This document shows positions 8,773 through 18,980 of a stretch of 64,000 nt of DNA, in pieces. Each line of letters starts with the position of its first letter. The first letter of the stretch is position 1. The DNA is from an uncultured Acetobacteraceae bacterium (GTDB taxonomy: Bacteria > Pseudomonadota > Alphaproteobacteria > Acetobacterales > Acetobacteraceae), in contig CAIVPZ010000172.1 in the NCBI GenBank assembly GCA_903907955.1, forward strand, positions 1 through 64,000. The letters run 5' to 3'. The notes beneath the pieces were generated by a model. It saw only the letters and a list, made by a program, of their open reading frames with translations. It did not search any database and was not told where the DNA came from. The translations under genes and the position numbers were made by a program.

Positions 8773-9711
8773 CCCCTCTGGCGCGCGGCCTGGGACTTCC
8801 TGGTCGAGAATGTATGCGTCGATGCGCACAACCACCCCTTGCCCGGCATCAGCCCGCTCGACGATCCCGCCGCCTGCCCGCGCCAGCGTAAGCTCGCGAT
8901 CGGCGAGCGCCTGCCGTACCACAAGCGTGACTGGGCGATGCTCACCGAACGCGAGATGCGCCCGGATGGCTACCAGCAAAGCGACTCCTTCCCCGTGCCC
9001 ACGATCTACGGTCCGGCGGCGGTGCAGACCTATGATTTCGGCAATGCCCCGCGCGCCTTCGGCCGGTTCGACGATGGCGACGGCGGCCAGGTCGCGTTTT
9101 TCACCGCGCAGACCGCTTCCTTCGGCATGACCGAGGACGGTGGCGCCGGGCTGCAACTCTTCCTCGGGCCGGGCTGCAAGCCGGTGGATTCCTGGATCGT
9201 GGTGGACAGCAGCTTCGCCACCAGGCCGGCCGGCGAAACCCTGGCCCGTCTCACCCGGCTGGCCTGGCTCTGCTGGCTTCGACCGGACGACGCGTTCACG
9301 CGCTGGCACGTGCAGCCGGTGCGCTATCGCGACAGGGTGCGCGGCCGGCCGGGACGGGTCGTGTTGCCGACGCTGGTCTCGGAACATTTCGGTGGCAGGG
9401 ACGTCGGCGCGGCCGATCATCTGGAGCGGATGTACTTCACCCGCGAACTCGGCTACACGCGGTGGGAGCGTTGGCAGAACCTGTCCCGGCACGATCGCCC
9501 GGCCGACCGCCAGGGCGCGGTGATGCTTGCGGCGCAGGATCCCTGCGCGCCTGGTCTGGGCGCACCGGCGGCGGACGCCCTTTGGGTGATGACGGACTGC
9601 CGGGAATGAACACAGATGGCAATGCCGGCCGATCCGGCCGGCGATCCGCCCGGCTTCTGGCTCGACAGGCTTCGCGATGCCGCCGCGACCAGGGCGATAT
9701 TTGCACCCTGA
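8773..9711 (+). pseudogene. Unrecognised protein gene, 5'-truncated with an internal TGA
   Basis: The frame opens right after a TGA (8770-8772) in degraded repeat DNA and reads WDFLVENVCVDAHNHPLPG... with no ATG, GTG or usable ribosome site before 8839, where only a TTG exists. It continues to TGA 9607-9609 (MTDCRE stop). Protein-like sequence then resumes in the same frame (ADPAGDPPGFWLD) until TGA 9709-9711. A Trp codon TGG changed to TGA would explain the stop. About 310 codons remain. I do not recognise the family. Position ahead of a decayed polyketide/polysaccharide locus suggests it decayed with it. Confidence 0.55.
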
Positions 9712-9715
9712 GAGT

Positions 9716-9788
9716 TTGAAAAAGAATGCCCGCAAGCCGCCGAACGAAGGTGAAAAAAGCAATGATAGCAGCGGGCATTCTTTTTCAA
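9716..9788. repeat. 18 bp perfect inverted repeat around a 37 nt spacer
   Basis: Left arm 9716-9733 (TTGAAAAAGAATGCCCGC) and right arm 9771-9788 are exact reverse complements. The right arm carries a T5 run. It lies between the 3' end of the 8773-9711 remnant and the 3' end of the minus-strand SDR remnant, so it may be a bidirectional terminator. It may also be a small mobile palindromic element. Confidence 0.75.
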
Positions 9789-9836
9789 GTTCGATTGTTC
9801 TTTTGGCTCTGATTACTGCCGGCCGGAACGTCGGCA

Positions 9837-10560
9837 TCATTCCGGTGCGATCCGGAATGGCACCATCCGCAGGATACGGTCGCCCAGTGCCGCGGGAAGC
9901 AGGTCGGCGGCCCGCAGCAGCAGGCCCAGGCGGCGCGGAAAGACGATGCGCCGCGCCTGCCGGTCCAGCCCCGCGCGGGTGTGCGCCACCGCCGTGTCCA
10001 ACGTCAGCGGGAACAGCTTCCGCCCCAGGAAACGCTGCGACATCGGGCTGGCGAAGAAGCCGGGCAGGATCACGCTGAGCGCGATTCCCCGCGGCGCCAG
10101 CGCCGCCCGCAGCGACCCGCCATAGGCCCGCACCCCGGCCTTGCTGGCGCAGTAGGCCGGGCTGTCTGGCAGGCCGCGATACCGGCCACCGAAGCCACCA
10201 CCGCCACCTGCCCGGCATCGCGCGCCAGCATGCCGGGCAGCAGCGCCTCCACCGTGTGCACCACGCCGAGCAGGTTGGTGCGCACCACGGAGATTGCCGC
10301 GGCGATGCCTTCGAGGTCCCCGTTCGGCCGCGTGCCGGCAGAGATGCCGGCATTGGCGACCACCAGATCCACCGGAGGGGCGGCATCAAACCCGCTCAGC
10401 CAGGCCTGGACGGCGGCGCCATCAGCCACGTCCAGCACGCCGGTCATGACCTGCGCGCCTGCAGCTCGGCAGGCGCCGGCCACCGCCTCCAGCCGCGCGG
10501 CGTTGCGCCCGATCAGCCCCAGAACCCTGCCGGGCGCCGCGTTGCTGCGTGCCGCCGCCG
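9837..10560 (-). pseudogene. Short-chain dehydrogenase/reductase, truncated and frameshifted
   Basis: The segment from about 10560 down to 10190 reads as the middle of a classical SDR: LGLIGRNAARLE, DVADG, then DLVVANAGISAG (NAG motif). A one-base shift near 10186 follows (a G-run apparently one short), and the active-site YCASK motif continues in another frame (DSPAYCASKAGVRAYGG), then LSVILPGFFASPM, to the stop at 9837. The N-terminal Gly-rich nucleotide-binding loop (TGxxxGIG) is missing, the sequence being cut near 10560 just before the divergent formyltransferase start. Both defects make a functional enzyme unlikely. Confidence 0.7.
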
Positions 10561-10573
10561 CCGGCGATGTCCG

Positions 10574-11271
10574 ATGCGCATCGCGCTGCTGACGCTGGAG
10601 GCGCTGGCCGCCGCCGCGCCGGTGCGCCGCTTCGTGGCCGCGAATCCGCAGCGCATCGCCCTGGTGGCGCTGTCCGATCCGTTCCGGCCGCAGCGCGGTG
10701 GCACGGTCGGCCAGGCAGTGCACCTGCTGCGCCGCTCCGGTCCCCGTTTCCTGCCGTACCTGGCGGCCGATTTCGTGCTCCCGCGTCTGGCCGGCCTGCT
10801 GGCGCGCGGATCGCCCGACCCGGACCGCACGCCACTCGCCGCGCTGTGCGCCCGGCTCGGCGTGCCGGCCGGCACGGTGGCGGACATGAACGCACCGGAC
10901 TTCCATGACCGCCTGCGCGCCAGCGGTGCCAAGGCGATCGTCACCTTCCACCGCGACCAGATTCTGACCGCCGGGACCATCGCCGCCTTGCCGCGCGGCG
11001 GCATCAACGTCCATGCCGGCCTGCTGCCCGACCACCACGGTCCGGTGCCCACCGTGCACGCTCTGCTGGAAGCCACGCCGCGATTTGGCATAACCGTGCA
11101 CCGGCTCGTGCCGCGCATCGATGCCGGGGCGGTGCTGGCGCAGTGCGCGCTCGACCTGCCGCCATCCACGACGGCGCTGGCGGCCGCGCTGCACCTGCAT
11201 GCGGCGGCGGTGCCGCTGCTGGCGGAGGTGCTTGACCGCATGGCGGCGGCGCTGGCCGACGGTGACGACAT
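10574..11271 (+). pseudogene. Formyltransferase-like domain fused to a truncated polyketide synthase
   Basis: ATG 10574 begins about 230 residues of a formyl_trans_N-type protein. The catalytic triad region is visible: GGINVHAGLLPDHHG (Asn and His) and VPRIDAGAVLAQ (Asp), as in methionyl-tRNA formyltransferase relatives that use 10-formyl-tetrahydrofolate. Around 11260-11275 the sequence passes in frame, without a stop, into the middle of a ketosynthase domain. That is most simply a deletion joining the 3' end of this gene to the interior of the next. The formyltransferase domain looks nearly complete and could still fold. It could be an N-formylating enzyme for a sugar or amine. Confidence 0.6.
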
Positions 11272-14200
11272 CCGGGCGGTGATCCGCGCCACCGGGGTCA
11301 ATTCCGACGGCCGCACCAACGGCTTCGCGGTGCCGAGCGGGGAGGCGCAGGCGGCGCTCCTGCGCAGCGTCTGCGATGGCGCCGGGATCGACCCCGACGA
11401 TCTCTGCTATTTCGAGGCGCATGGCACCGGCACCCCGGTTGGCGACCCGATCGAGGCGCATGCGATCGGCACCGCCCTGGGGCAGCGGCGGCAGGCGGCG
11501 CTGCCGATCGGCTCGGTGAAGTCGAATATCGGCCATCTGGAGCCGGCCAGCGGCATGGCGGGGCTGATGAAGCTGATCCTCGCCTTCGAGCGCGGCGTGG
11601 TGCCGGCCTCGCTGCATTTCGCGCAGCCGAACCCCAACATCCCCTTCGCCGCGCTGAACCTGGAGGTGGTGACGGCGCCGCGCGCCCTGCTTCCCGGGCG
11701 CGCCGGCGTGCTGGCCGGCATCAACGCGTTCGGCTTCGGCGGCACCAACGCGCATGCCCTGCTGGCGGCACCGCCGCCCCGCGCCGTGCCGGCCGGGGCG
11801 GAGGCCGCCCTGGCGACGCCGCTGCTGGTCTCGGCCCGTTGCGCCGGGGCGCTGCGCGCGCTGGCCGGCAGCTGGCAGGACCGGTTGGCGCAGGCGGCAT
11901 CGGCACCGGCCGGGCCGGGCCGGCTGCCGGCGCTGCTGCGCGGTGCCGCCCGCCGGCGCGATCAGCATGCCCACCGGCTGGCGCTGGTGGCGGCGCCGCC
12001 GGCGGAGATGGCGGCGCGGCTGGATGGGGGGCTGCAGAGTGGCCGGCAGACCGGTCTGGCGGCCGGCCAGGCGGTGGCCGGCGATCTCGCCTTCGTGTTT
12101 TCCGGCAACGGCAGCCAGTGGGCCGGCATGGCGGGCGATGCGCTGGCGCGCAGCCCCGACTTCCGCGCCGCTCTGGCCGAGGTCGATGCCCGGCTGGCGC
12201 CGGAGCTGGGCTGGTCGGTCGCCGACCACCTGTGCCGCGAAGATCTGGCGACCGAACTGCGCAACACTGCGATGGCGCAGCCGCTGCTGTTCGCCGTGCA
12301 GGTCGCCAGCGTGGCGGCGCTGCGGGCGCAGGGCGTGCGGGCGGTCGCGCATGTCGGCCACAGCGCCGGCGAGGTGGCGGCCGCCTGGGCGAGCGGGGCG
12401 CTGAGCCTTGATGCGGCCTGCCACGTCATCATCCAGCGCAGCCTGGCGCAGCAGGCCACGCATGGCGACGGCGGCATGGCCGCGCTGGGCCTCGATGCCG
12501 CGGCCGCCGGAGACCTGTTCGTGCGCACCGGACTGGATCTGGCCATCGCCGCCGTCAACGGCGCCGCCGCGGTGACCGTGGCCGGGCAGGTCGCGGCGAT
12601 CGACCGGCTCGGCGCCATCGCGCGATCGCGCGGTTTGGCGTTCATCCGGCTGGATCTCGACTACGCCTTCCACAGCCCCGCCATGGAGCCGATCCGCGCC
12701 CCGCTGCTGGCGGCGCTGGCCGGCGGGGGGCTTGCCTCGGCGGCGCCGGCCGCCCTGCTGGTCTCCACGGTGACCGGCGCGCCGGTCATGGCGGGCGAAC
12801 TCGATGCCGGCTACTGGTGGCGGAATGTCCGGCTGCCGGTGCTGTTCCAGCCGGCGGTGGACACGCTGATCGGACGCGGCGTGCGGCTGTTCCTGGAGAT
12901 CGGCCCGGCGCCGGTGCTGCAGTCGTTCCTGCGGGAGGGGTTGCACCGGGCCAGCCAGCCCGGCCAGGTGCTGGCCTCGCTGACCCGCCGGCCGCAGCGG
13001 GCCGACACGCCGCCGCTGGACCCGTTCGCCGCCATCGCCGCCGCCTGCCACGTCGCCGGTGCCGGGATTGCGGACGCACCGGCGCTGGACGGTTTCGCCA
13101 CTGCGCGCGGGCCGCCCGTCTATCCGTGGCAGCGCCAGCGTTTCCAGGCGGTGCCGAGGGCCAGCTCGAGCTGGCCAGCCGCCCGCGGCTCTCGGCCGAG
13201 CCGCTGGTGCAGCACGCCACCTGCCGCATCCTGCCGGGACTGGGCGTCACCCCGCTGCTGGCTGCGGAACCGGCCAGCCCGGGGGAGGAGATCGGGGCGG
13301 CTTCGGTGTATGCCGCCGCGGCGGCGCTGCGGCTGAACCACGGGCCGGAATTCCGCACCGTGGTCCGGGTGCGGCGCACCGGTCCGATGCGGGCGGTGGC
13401 GGATTTGCTGCCCTGCGGGCCGGACCGGGTGGCGCTCGGCTACCTGCTCGATCCGGCGCTGGTGGATGGCAGCCTGCAGGCGCTGCTGGCGCTGCTGGCC
13501 GACCGGCCGCATCTGGCGGCCCAGGGCGCGGTGCTGCCGTGGCGCTTCGGCCGCATCCGGCTGCTGCGCCCGGCCGGCGCGCTTCCCTGCCGGGCGGTGC
13601 TGCACCTGCGCAGGGTCGGGCCGCGCTCGGTCTGCGCCGATATCGCCCTGCTGGATGCCGCCGGCGTGACCGTGCTGGAAATGCTGGAATGCTGGTTCGT
13701 CGCCATGCCGGCCGGGCTGCCGGGGCTGAGCGACCTGACCTTCTGGACCGCCCACGTGCCCAGCGCCCGCCAGCCGCGCGGCGTGGTTGCCGACCTGCCC
13801 GGCCGCGCCGTGGCGGTGACGCCGGGGCTGGCGGAGCTGGCGGAGCTGCCGGCGAGCGTGCTGCTGGCCGATGCCTTCGCCGCCGCCGGCACCGACCTGC
13901 CATCCAGCGGCGACATCTGGCGCTCGCTGTTCTTCGAGGTGCCGCAGGCCGGTGCCGAGGCGACGCTGCTGGCCGGGCTGGGACCGGCGCTCGCCGGCGC
14001 GGCCGATCCCCGGGGGGCTGCTGCTGTCGCCGGCGCTGCGCGAGCAGATCCTGTTCGCATCGCCGACCGCCGCCGCCGCCATCAACGCGCTGCTGCGCTG
14101 CCTGGGCGCGGTCACCGCCAACTGGCCGGCCGGGCGCTGCCTGCGCCTCGCCGCGGTGGGGGCGCTGCACGCGCCGCTGCTGCGCCGCGTGGTGGAACAC

Positions 14201-16085
14201 CTGGCCAGCGGCGGCATTCCGCTGCGCCTGGTGCTGCTGGCGCACGCGCCCGAGTGCCTGGCCGGCGTGCAGGACCTGCTGGCGGCGGTGCCGGGCGTGG
14301 TGGCGCGCGATTGGGACACGCTGCCGCAGACCGAGCGGCACGGCTTCGACATCGTGCTCGGACCTGTATGGCCTGAGCGCGCAGCTGCGCCACCGCCTCA
14401 GCGCCGCGACGCTGACCGGGCTGCTGGCGCCGGGCGGCCTGCTGTTCGGCGCCGAGCCGGCCGAAAGCCGGCTGGCCAGGCTGCTGTTCGGCCCGGCCAC
14501 CGATCCGGATTTCGACCTTGCCGAGGCCGCCGCCGTGCAGGCGCCGGAGGCATGGTGCGCGGCGCTGACCGCGGCCGGCTGCGCGACGGCGCGCCACATC
14601 CCGCTCGACTGCGCGCTGTGGCCGGCCACGCTGCTGGTCGCCATCCGCGGCCCGGACCTGCCGGCGGCGGCGGAAGCGCTGCCGGAAGCCGGCGGCCTGG
14701 TGCTGTTTGCCGCGCCGGACGACCCGCTCGCCGCGGCACTGGCGGAACGCCAGGGCATGCTGCGCGTGCGGCCGGGTGCGCGCCTGGTGCCGCGGCTGCG
14801 CCGGCTGGAGGTGGGGTGCCCGGGGCTGATCAATTCGCTGGCCTGGCAGGATCTGGTGCCGCGCCCGCCCGGCCCCGGCGAGGTGGCGATCGAGGTGCGC
14901 GCCGCCGCGCTGAACTTCCGCGATGTCATGTGGGCACAGGGTTTGCTGCCGGACGAGGCGCTGCTGGACGGGCTCAGCAGCCCGTCGCTGGGCGATGGGG
15001 TGGATGACCTCGCGCCCGGCGACCGGGTGATCGCGGCGGCGCCGGCGGCACTGGCGACCCATGTGGTGACCTTCCGCACCGGTGTGATGCGGATGCCCGC
15101 CGGCCTCGACTTCGCCGCCGCCGCCACCATTCCGGTGGCGTGCATGACCGCGGTCTACGCGCTCGGCCACCTGGCCCGGCTTGAGCCGGGCGAGCGCGTG
15201 CTGATCCATGGCGGCGCCGGCGGGGTCGGGCTGGCGGCCATCCAGTATGCGTTGCAGAAGGGCGCGGTGGTCTATGCCACCGCCGGGTCGGTCCTGCGCC
15301 GGCAGATGCTGCGCATGCTCGGCGTCACCGGCGTGTTCGACAGCCGCAGCGCCGGCTTCGTGGACGACCTGCTGGCGGCCACCGGCGGCGAGGGCGTCGA
15401 TGTGGTGCTCAACTCGCTCAGCGGCGAGCTGATGCAGCAGAGCCTGCGCCTGCTGCGCCCGTTCGGCCGATTCCTGGAGATCGGCAAGCGCGACCTGTAT
15501 CGCAACACCCCGGTCGGCATCCGCCCGTTGCGCCACAACGCCGCGTATTTTGCCGTCGATTCCGACGCGCTGGTGGCCCGCCGGCCGGCGCTCGGCCGCG
15601 CCGTGCTGGAGGAGGTGGCGGCGCTGCTGGCGGACGGCCGGCTGCAGCCGCTGCCCTACCGGCCGTTCGGCTTTGCCGAGGTGGTGGAGGCATTCCGGCT
15701 GCTGCAATCCTCCGGCCATGTCGGCAAGGTGGTGCTGCTGCCCGAGCCGGCGCCGGCGGCGCAGGTGGTGCTGGTGGAGGAGGTCGCCGCGATCCTCAGG
15801 CAGACGGCTTCGGCCATCGATGTGAACCGGCCGATCGCGGAATTCGGCGTGGACTCGCTGATGGGGATGGAATTGCGCACCGCGCTGGAGTCGCGGCTGG
15901 GCGTGCAGTTGCCGCTGCTGGCGTTGTCCGGCGCCACCACGCTGGGCGCCATGTCGGCCCGCCTGCTGCGGGTGCTGCACGCCGGTGAGGCCGCGCCCGC
16001 CGATGACCTGATCGCCGTGATCGAACGGCATGAGGGCATGGCAGCGGCGGCGATGGAGACGACCGACATGGCGGCCGGTCCATGA
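11272..16085 (+). pseudogene. Type I polyketide synthase, degraded (KS'-AT-DH'-ER-ACP)
   Basis: Four frame segments give one PKS. The ketosynthase is C-terminal only: EAHGTGTPVGDP and KSNIGHLEPASG (both His) are present, but the Cys active site is deleted. The acyltransferase is complete (GHSAGE, YAFHSP, malonyl-like). After a break at about 13150 only the C-terminal DH half remains (LLDPALVDGSLQ); the catalytic His half is gone. A shift at about 14010 (extra C before G6) and another at about 14365 lie in a methyltransferase/structural-KR-like region. An NADPH enoyl reductase follows (14830-15770, HGGAGGVGLAA), then directly an ACP with GVDSLMGMEL. No ketoreductase is present. The remaining protein could not elongate a chain. 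Confidence 0.85.
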
Positions 16086-17438
16086 GCCAGCGCCCGTCCG
16101 CCTTCGGCCTGCCCACCTGCTGGACCGGCTGTCCAGCCGCCGCCCCAGCCGCTCCGAGGCCGCCGCCCCAGCCGCACCGATGCCGGCCCGGCTGCCGCTC
16201 GGCGATCCGCAGATGCGCCAGGACCTGCACCGCATCCGCGCGGCCGGGCGCATCCTGGGCGTCGAGAACCCGTTCTTCCGCTCGCATGACGGCATCGCCG
16301 GTGCCGAGACCTCGATCGCGGGGCGGACGCTGCTGAATGTTGTGTCGTATGACTATCTCGGTCTGAACGGCGATCCGCGGGTGCTGGCGGCAGCCGAGGC
16401 GGCCATGCGTCGCTACGGCACCTCGGTCTCGGCCAGCCGCCTCGTGTCGGGCGAGCGGCCGGTGCACCGGGAGCTTGAGGCAGCCCTGGCGGAGCTGCAC
16501 GGAACCGAGGACAGCATCGCCATGGTCAGCGGCCACGCCACCAACGTCACCGTGGTCGGCCATCTGGTGGGGGCGGGCGACGCGGTCGTGTATGATGCGC
16601 TGGTGCACAACAGCGTGCTGCAGGGGGCGGCGCTGTCGGGCGCGCAGCGGGTGCCGTTCGCGCACAACGACATGGCCGCGCTGGAGCGGGCGCTGCAGTC
16701 GCTGCGCCCGCAGGCACGGCGCGTGCTGGTGGTCGTCGAGGGCCATTACAGCATTGACGGCGATGTGCCCGACCTGCCGGTGCTGGCCGGCATCGTGCGC
16801 CGGCACGGCGGCTGGCTGATGGTGGACGAAGCGCACTCGGTCGGGGTGCTGGGGGCGACCGGGCGTGGCGTGGCGGAGCATTCCGGCGTCGATCCGGGGG
16901 TGGTTGACATCTGGATGGGCACGCTGAGCAAGACTCTGTGCGGTTGCGGCGGCTACATCGCCGGGTCGCACGATCTGGTCGAATATCTGCGCTGTTCGGC
17001 GCCCGGCTTCCTCTATTCGGTCGGCATGGCCCCCCCCTGGCCGCCGCCGCCACCGCGGCGCTCGGGATCATGCGGGCCGAGCCGTGGCGGGTGGAAAAGC
17101 TGCACGAGAACGCTCTGCTATTCCTGCGGGAAGCGCAGGCGGCCGGGCTGAACACCGGGGCGTCGATCGGGGCCGCGATCGTGCCGGTCATCCTGGGCAG
17201 TTCGATCAAGGCGGCGCGGGTGGCCGACCTGCTGTTCCGCCGCGGCATCAACGTGCAGCCAATTCTGCCGCCGGCGGTGCCGGAACGCGCGGCGCGGCTG
17301 CGCTTCTTCCTGTCCGCCCTGCACCAGCCGGCCCAGCTTCGCGCCGCCGTGGCGGAGACGGCACAGGCGGTGGCGGAGGTGGAGCAGATGAAGCTGGACA
17401 TCACCGGGCTGGCGGCCAGGCTGGCGGGCGGGGTCTGA
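16082..17438 (+). pseudogene. Alpha-oxoamine synthase (AONS/SPT-like), two frameshifts
   Basis: PLP-dependent class I/II aminotransferase-fold enzyme of the alpha-oxoamine synthase family, which condenses an acyl thioester with an amino acid. Visible: YDYLGLNGDPRV, SRLVSGERPVHRELE, VDEAHSVGVLGATGRG and the PLP-lysine segment MGTLSKTLCGCGGYIAG. The start ATG 16082 overlaps the PKS stop (ATGA). Near 16112 a C-run is one base short (MSQRPSAFGLP then HLLDRLSS in another frame). At 17030-17037 a run of eight C needs nine to continue the reading (SVGMAPP then LAAAATAAL). Domains are otherwise complete to TGA 17438. Next to a PKS it would release the chain as an aminoketone. Confidence 0.85.
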
Positions 17439-17451
17439 TCCCCGGCCCGAA

Positions 17452-18772
17452 TTACCCCAGCACCTGCTTGTACAGCGCCGCGATGCGCTGCTGATACGCA
17501 TCCATGCCGAACCGGGCAGCCTGACGCCTGCCGCGTTCGGACAGGGCAGCCAGCAGGTCGGCGTCGCTGTCAAGCTGGCGGATGGCACGGGCCATGCCGC
17601 TGACGTCATACGGATCGACCAGCAGCGCGGCGTCGCCGGCGATCTCCGGCAGCGAGGTGGTGTTGGAGGTCATGACCGGCGTGCCCAGGCTCATCGCCTC
17701 CAGCACCGGCAGACCGAAACCTTCGAACACCGACGGGAACAGCAGCGCGCGGGCGCCGCGCATCAGCGTCACCAGCTGGTCGAGCGGCAGGTAGGGGATG
17801 CGGCGGACACGTTCGAAGCGAGAAATGGTGGACCCGACCAGCCGGTAGTTGGCGAAGCGCGGGTCCTTGATGCGTTCCAGCTCGCGCTCGTTCTGCCAGC
17901 CCGCGCCGCCGGCAATCACCAGCGGCCGGCGCGAGCCGGAGGCGGCGTAGGCGTCGATCAGGCGGCCCACATTCTTCTTCGGTTCCAGGGCGCCGACGAA
18001 CAGGTAGTAATTGCCGGGTTCGAGTTCGAACAGGTGGGTGATCTCGTCGGCCACGTCGTCGTCGCTGCGGGCGAGCGCGCGCGGCGGCAGCGTCACCGCC
18101 TGATAGGTGTTGGTGATGCGCGCTTCCGGCACACCGAACAGTGCCATGAGGTCGCGCTTCGAGTGCTCCGAGACGGTTACGATATGATCGGCCGCGGCGA
18201 GGTGCTGCTGCAGGAGGCGAAAAAAGTAGCGCTTGTTGTCCAGCGTCATGTACGGCAGGCGCAGCGGCACCAGGTCGTGGATCGTTACGATGTTGGGGGC
18301 GCCCGCGACATGCACGGGCAGCGGCTGCGTGGCATGGAACAACGCCGGCGGCTGCTTCATGCGGATGCGGGCAAAGCGTCCATAGACATAGAAAAAGGCC
18401 CGGGCGGCGTCAAACATCCGTGTGCCGACATGGAATTTGTCGAAAGCCCCCTGTTGTCCGGCCGACCGCAGCACGGCGCCCGATTGCGGCAGCAGCCGCG
18501 GCGCGAAGCCGAACGGCGCCCGCACCACGCCGCGGATGGCGTCGAGAGTGGGCGCAAGCCAGGGCAGCGCGGGGTCGCGGCGCACGTCGAACAGTTGCAC
18601 TTCCGACAGAATCGGGTTGGCGGGGTCAACCGCCACGTCGGCGCTGACCGGCGCGTCCGCGCCGTAGCCGGCTTCATGCGCGGCCACAGCGAGGTTGCGC
18701 ATAGGTCGCGATGCCGGTGCCCATCCGCCAGGCGGTGTTGCTCTGGTCGTAGAGGACGCAGCTTCGCGTCAT
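17452..18772 (-). pseudogene. Glycosyltransferase family 4, N-terminal frameshift
   Basis: The main frame (17452-18702) is a GT-B glycosyltransferase of about 416 residues with TIHDLVPLRLPY, VSEHSKRDL, LFVGALEPKKNVGRLI and SVFEGFGLPVLEAMSLGTPV. Its apparent start lacks the donor/acceptor loop. That piece is found just upstream in another frame: ATG 18772 then SCVLYDQSNTAWRMGTGIATY, leading to RNLAVAAHEAG after a shift near 18700. The upstream frame matches the expected family N-terminus, so a two-base loss or one-base gain broke the gene. Restarting at ATG 18702 would lose the Gly-rich loop. Likely sugar transferase of the same polysaccharide locus. Confidence 0.75.
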
Positions 18773-18980
18773 TGCGGAATCGCCGCGTGCCAGGCATGCG
18801 TTTTCCTGTCATCAGGAAAATGTTGCACCCGCGCAGCTTTCCGATGTTGTCACGCGGCGCCTGTGTCATGCGGCGGCGGTTTGGGCAAGTGCCGGGCCGT
18901 GTCGCTTGACCCCGCGCAGCATGACCGGGACACGGTCGCCCGATATCCACCATAGCATGCGACGGCACTCGTTCTTTTGA

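Noticed and set aside
10070-13051. 993-codon minus-strand frame opposite the PKS
   Set aside because: Antisense of KS/AT coding sequence; only its last part (10190-10560) is real, as the SDR fragment.
14830-15770. Separate quinone oxidoreductase gene
   Set aside because: The NADPH-binding domain continues in frame with the PKS and is followed by an ACP, so it is the PKS enoyl reductase.
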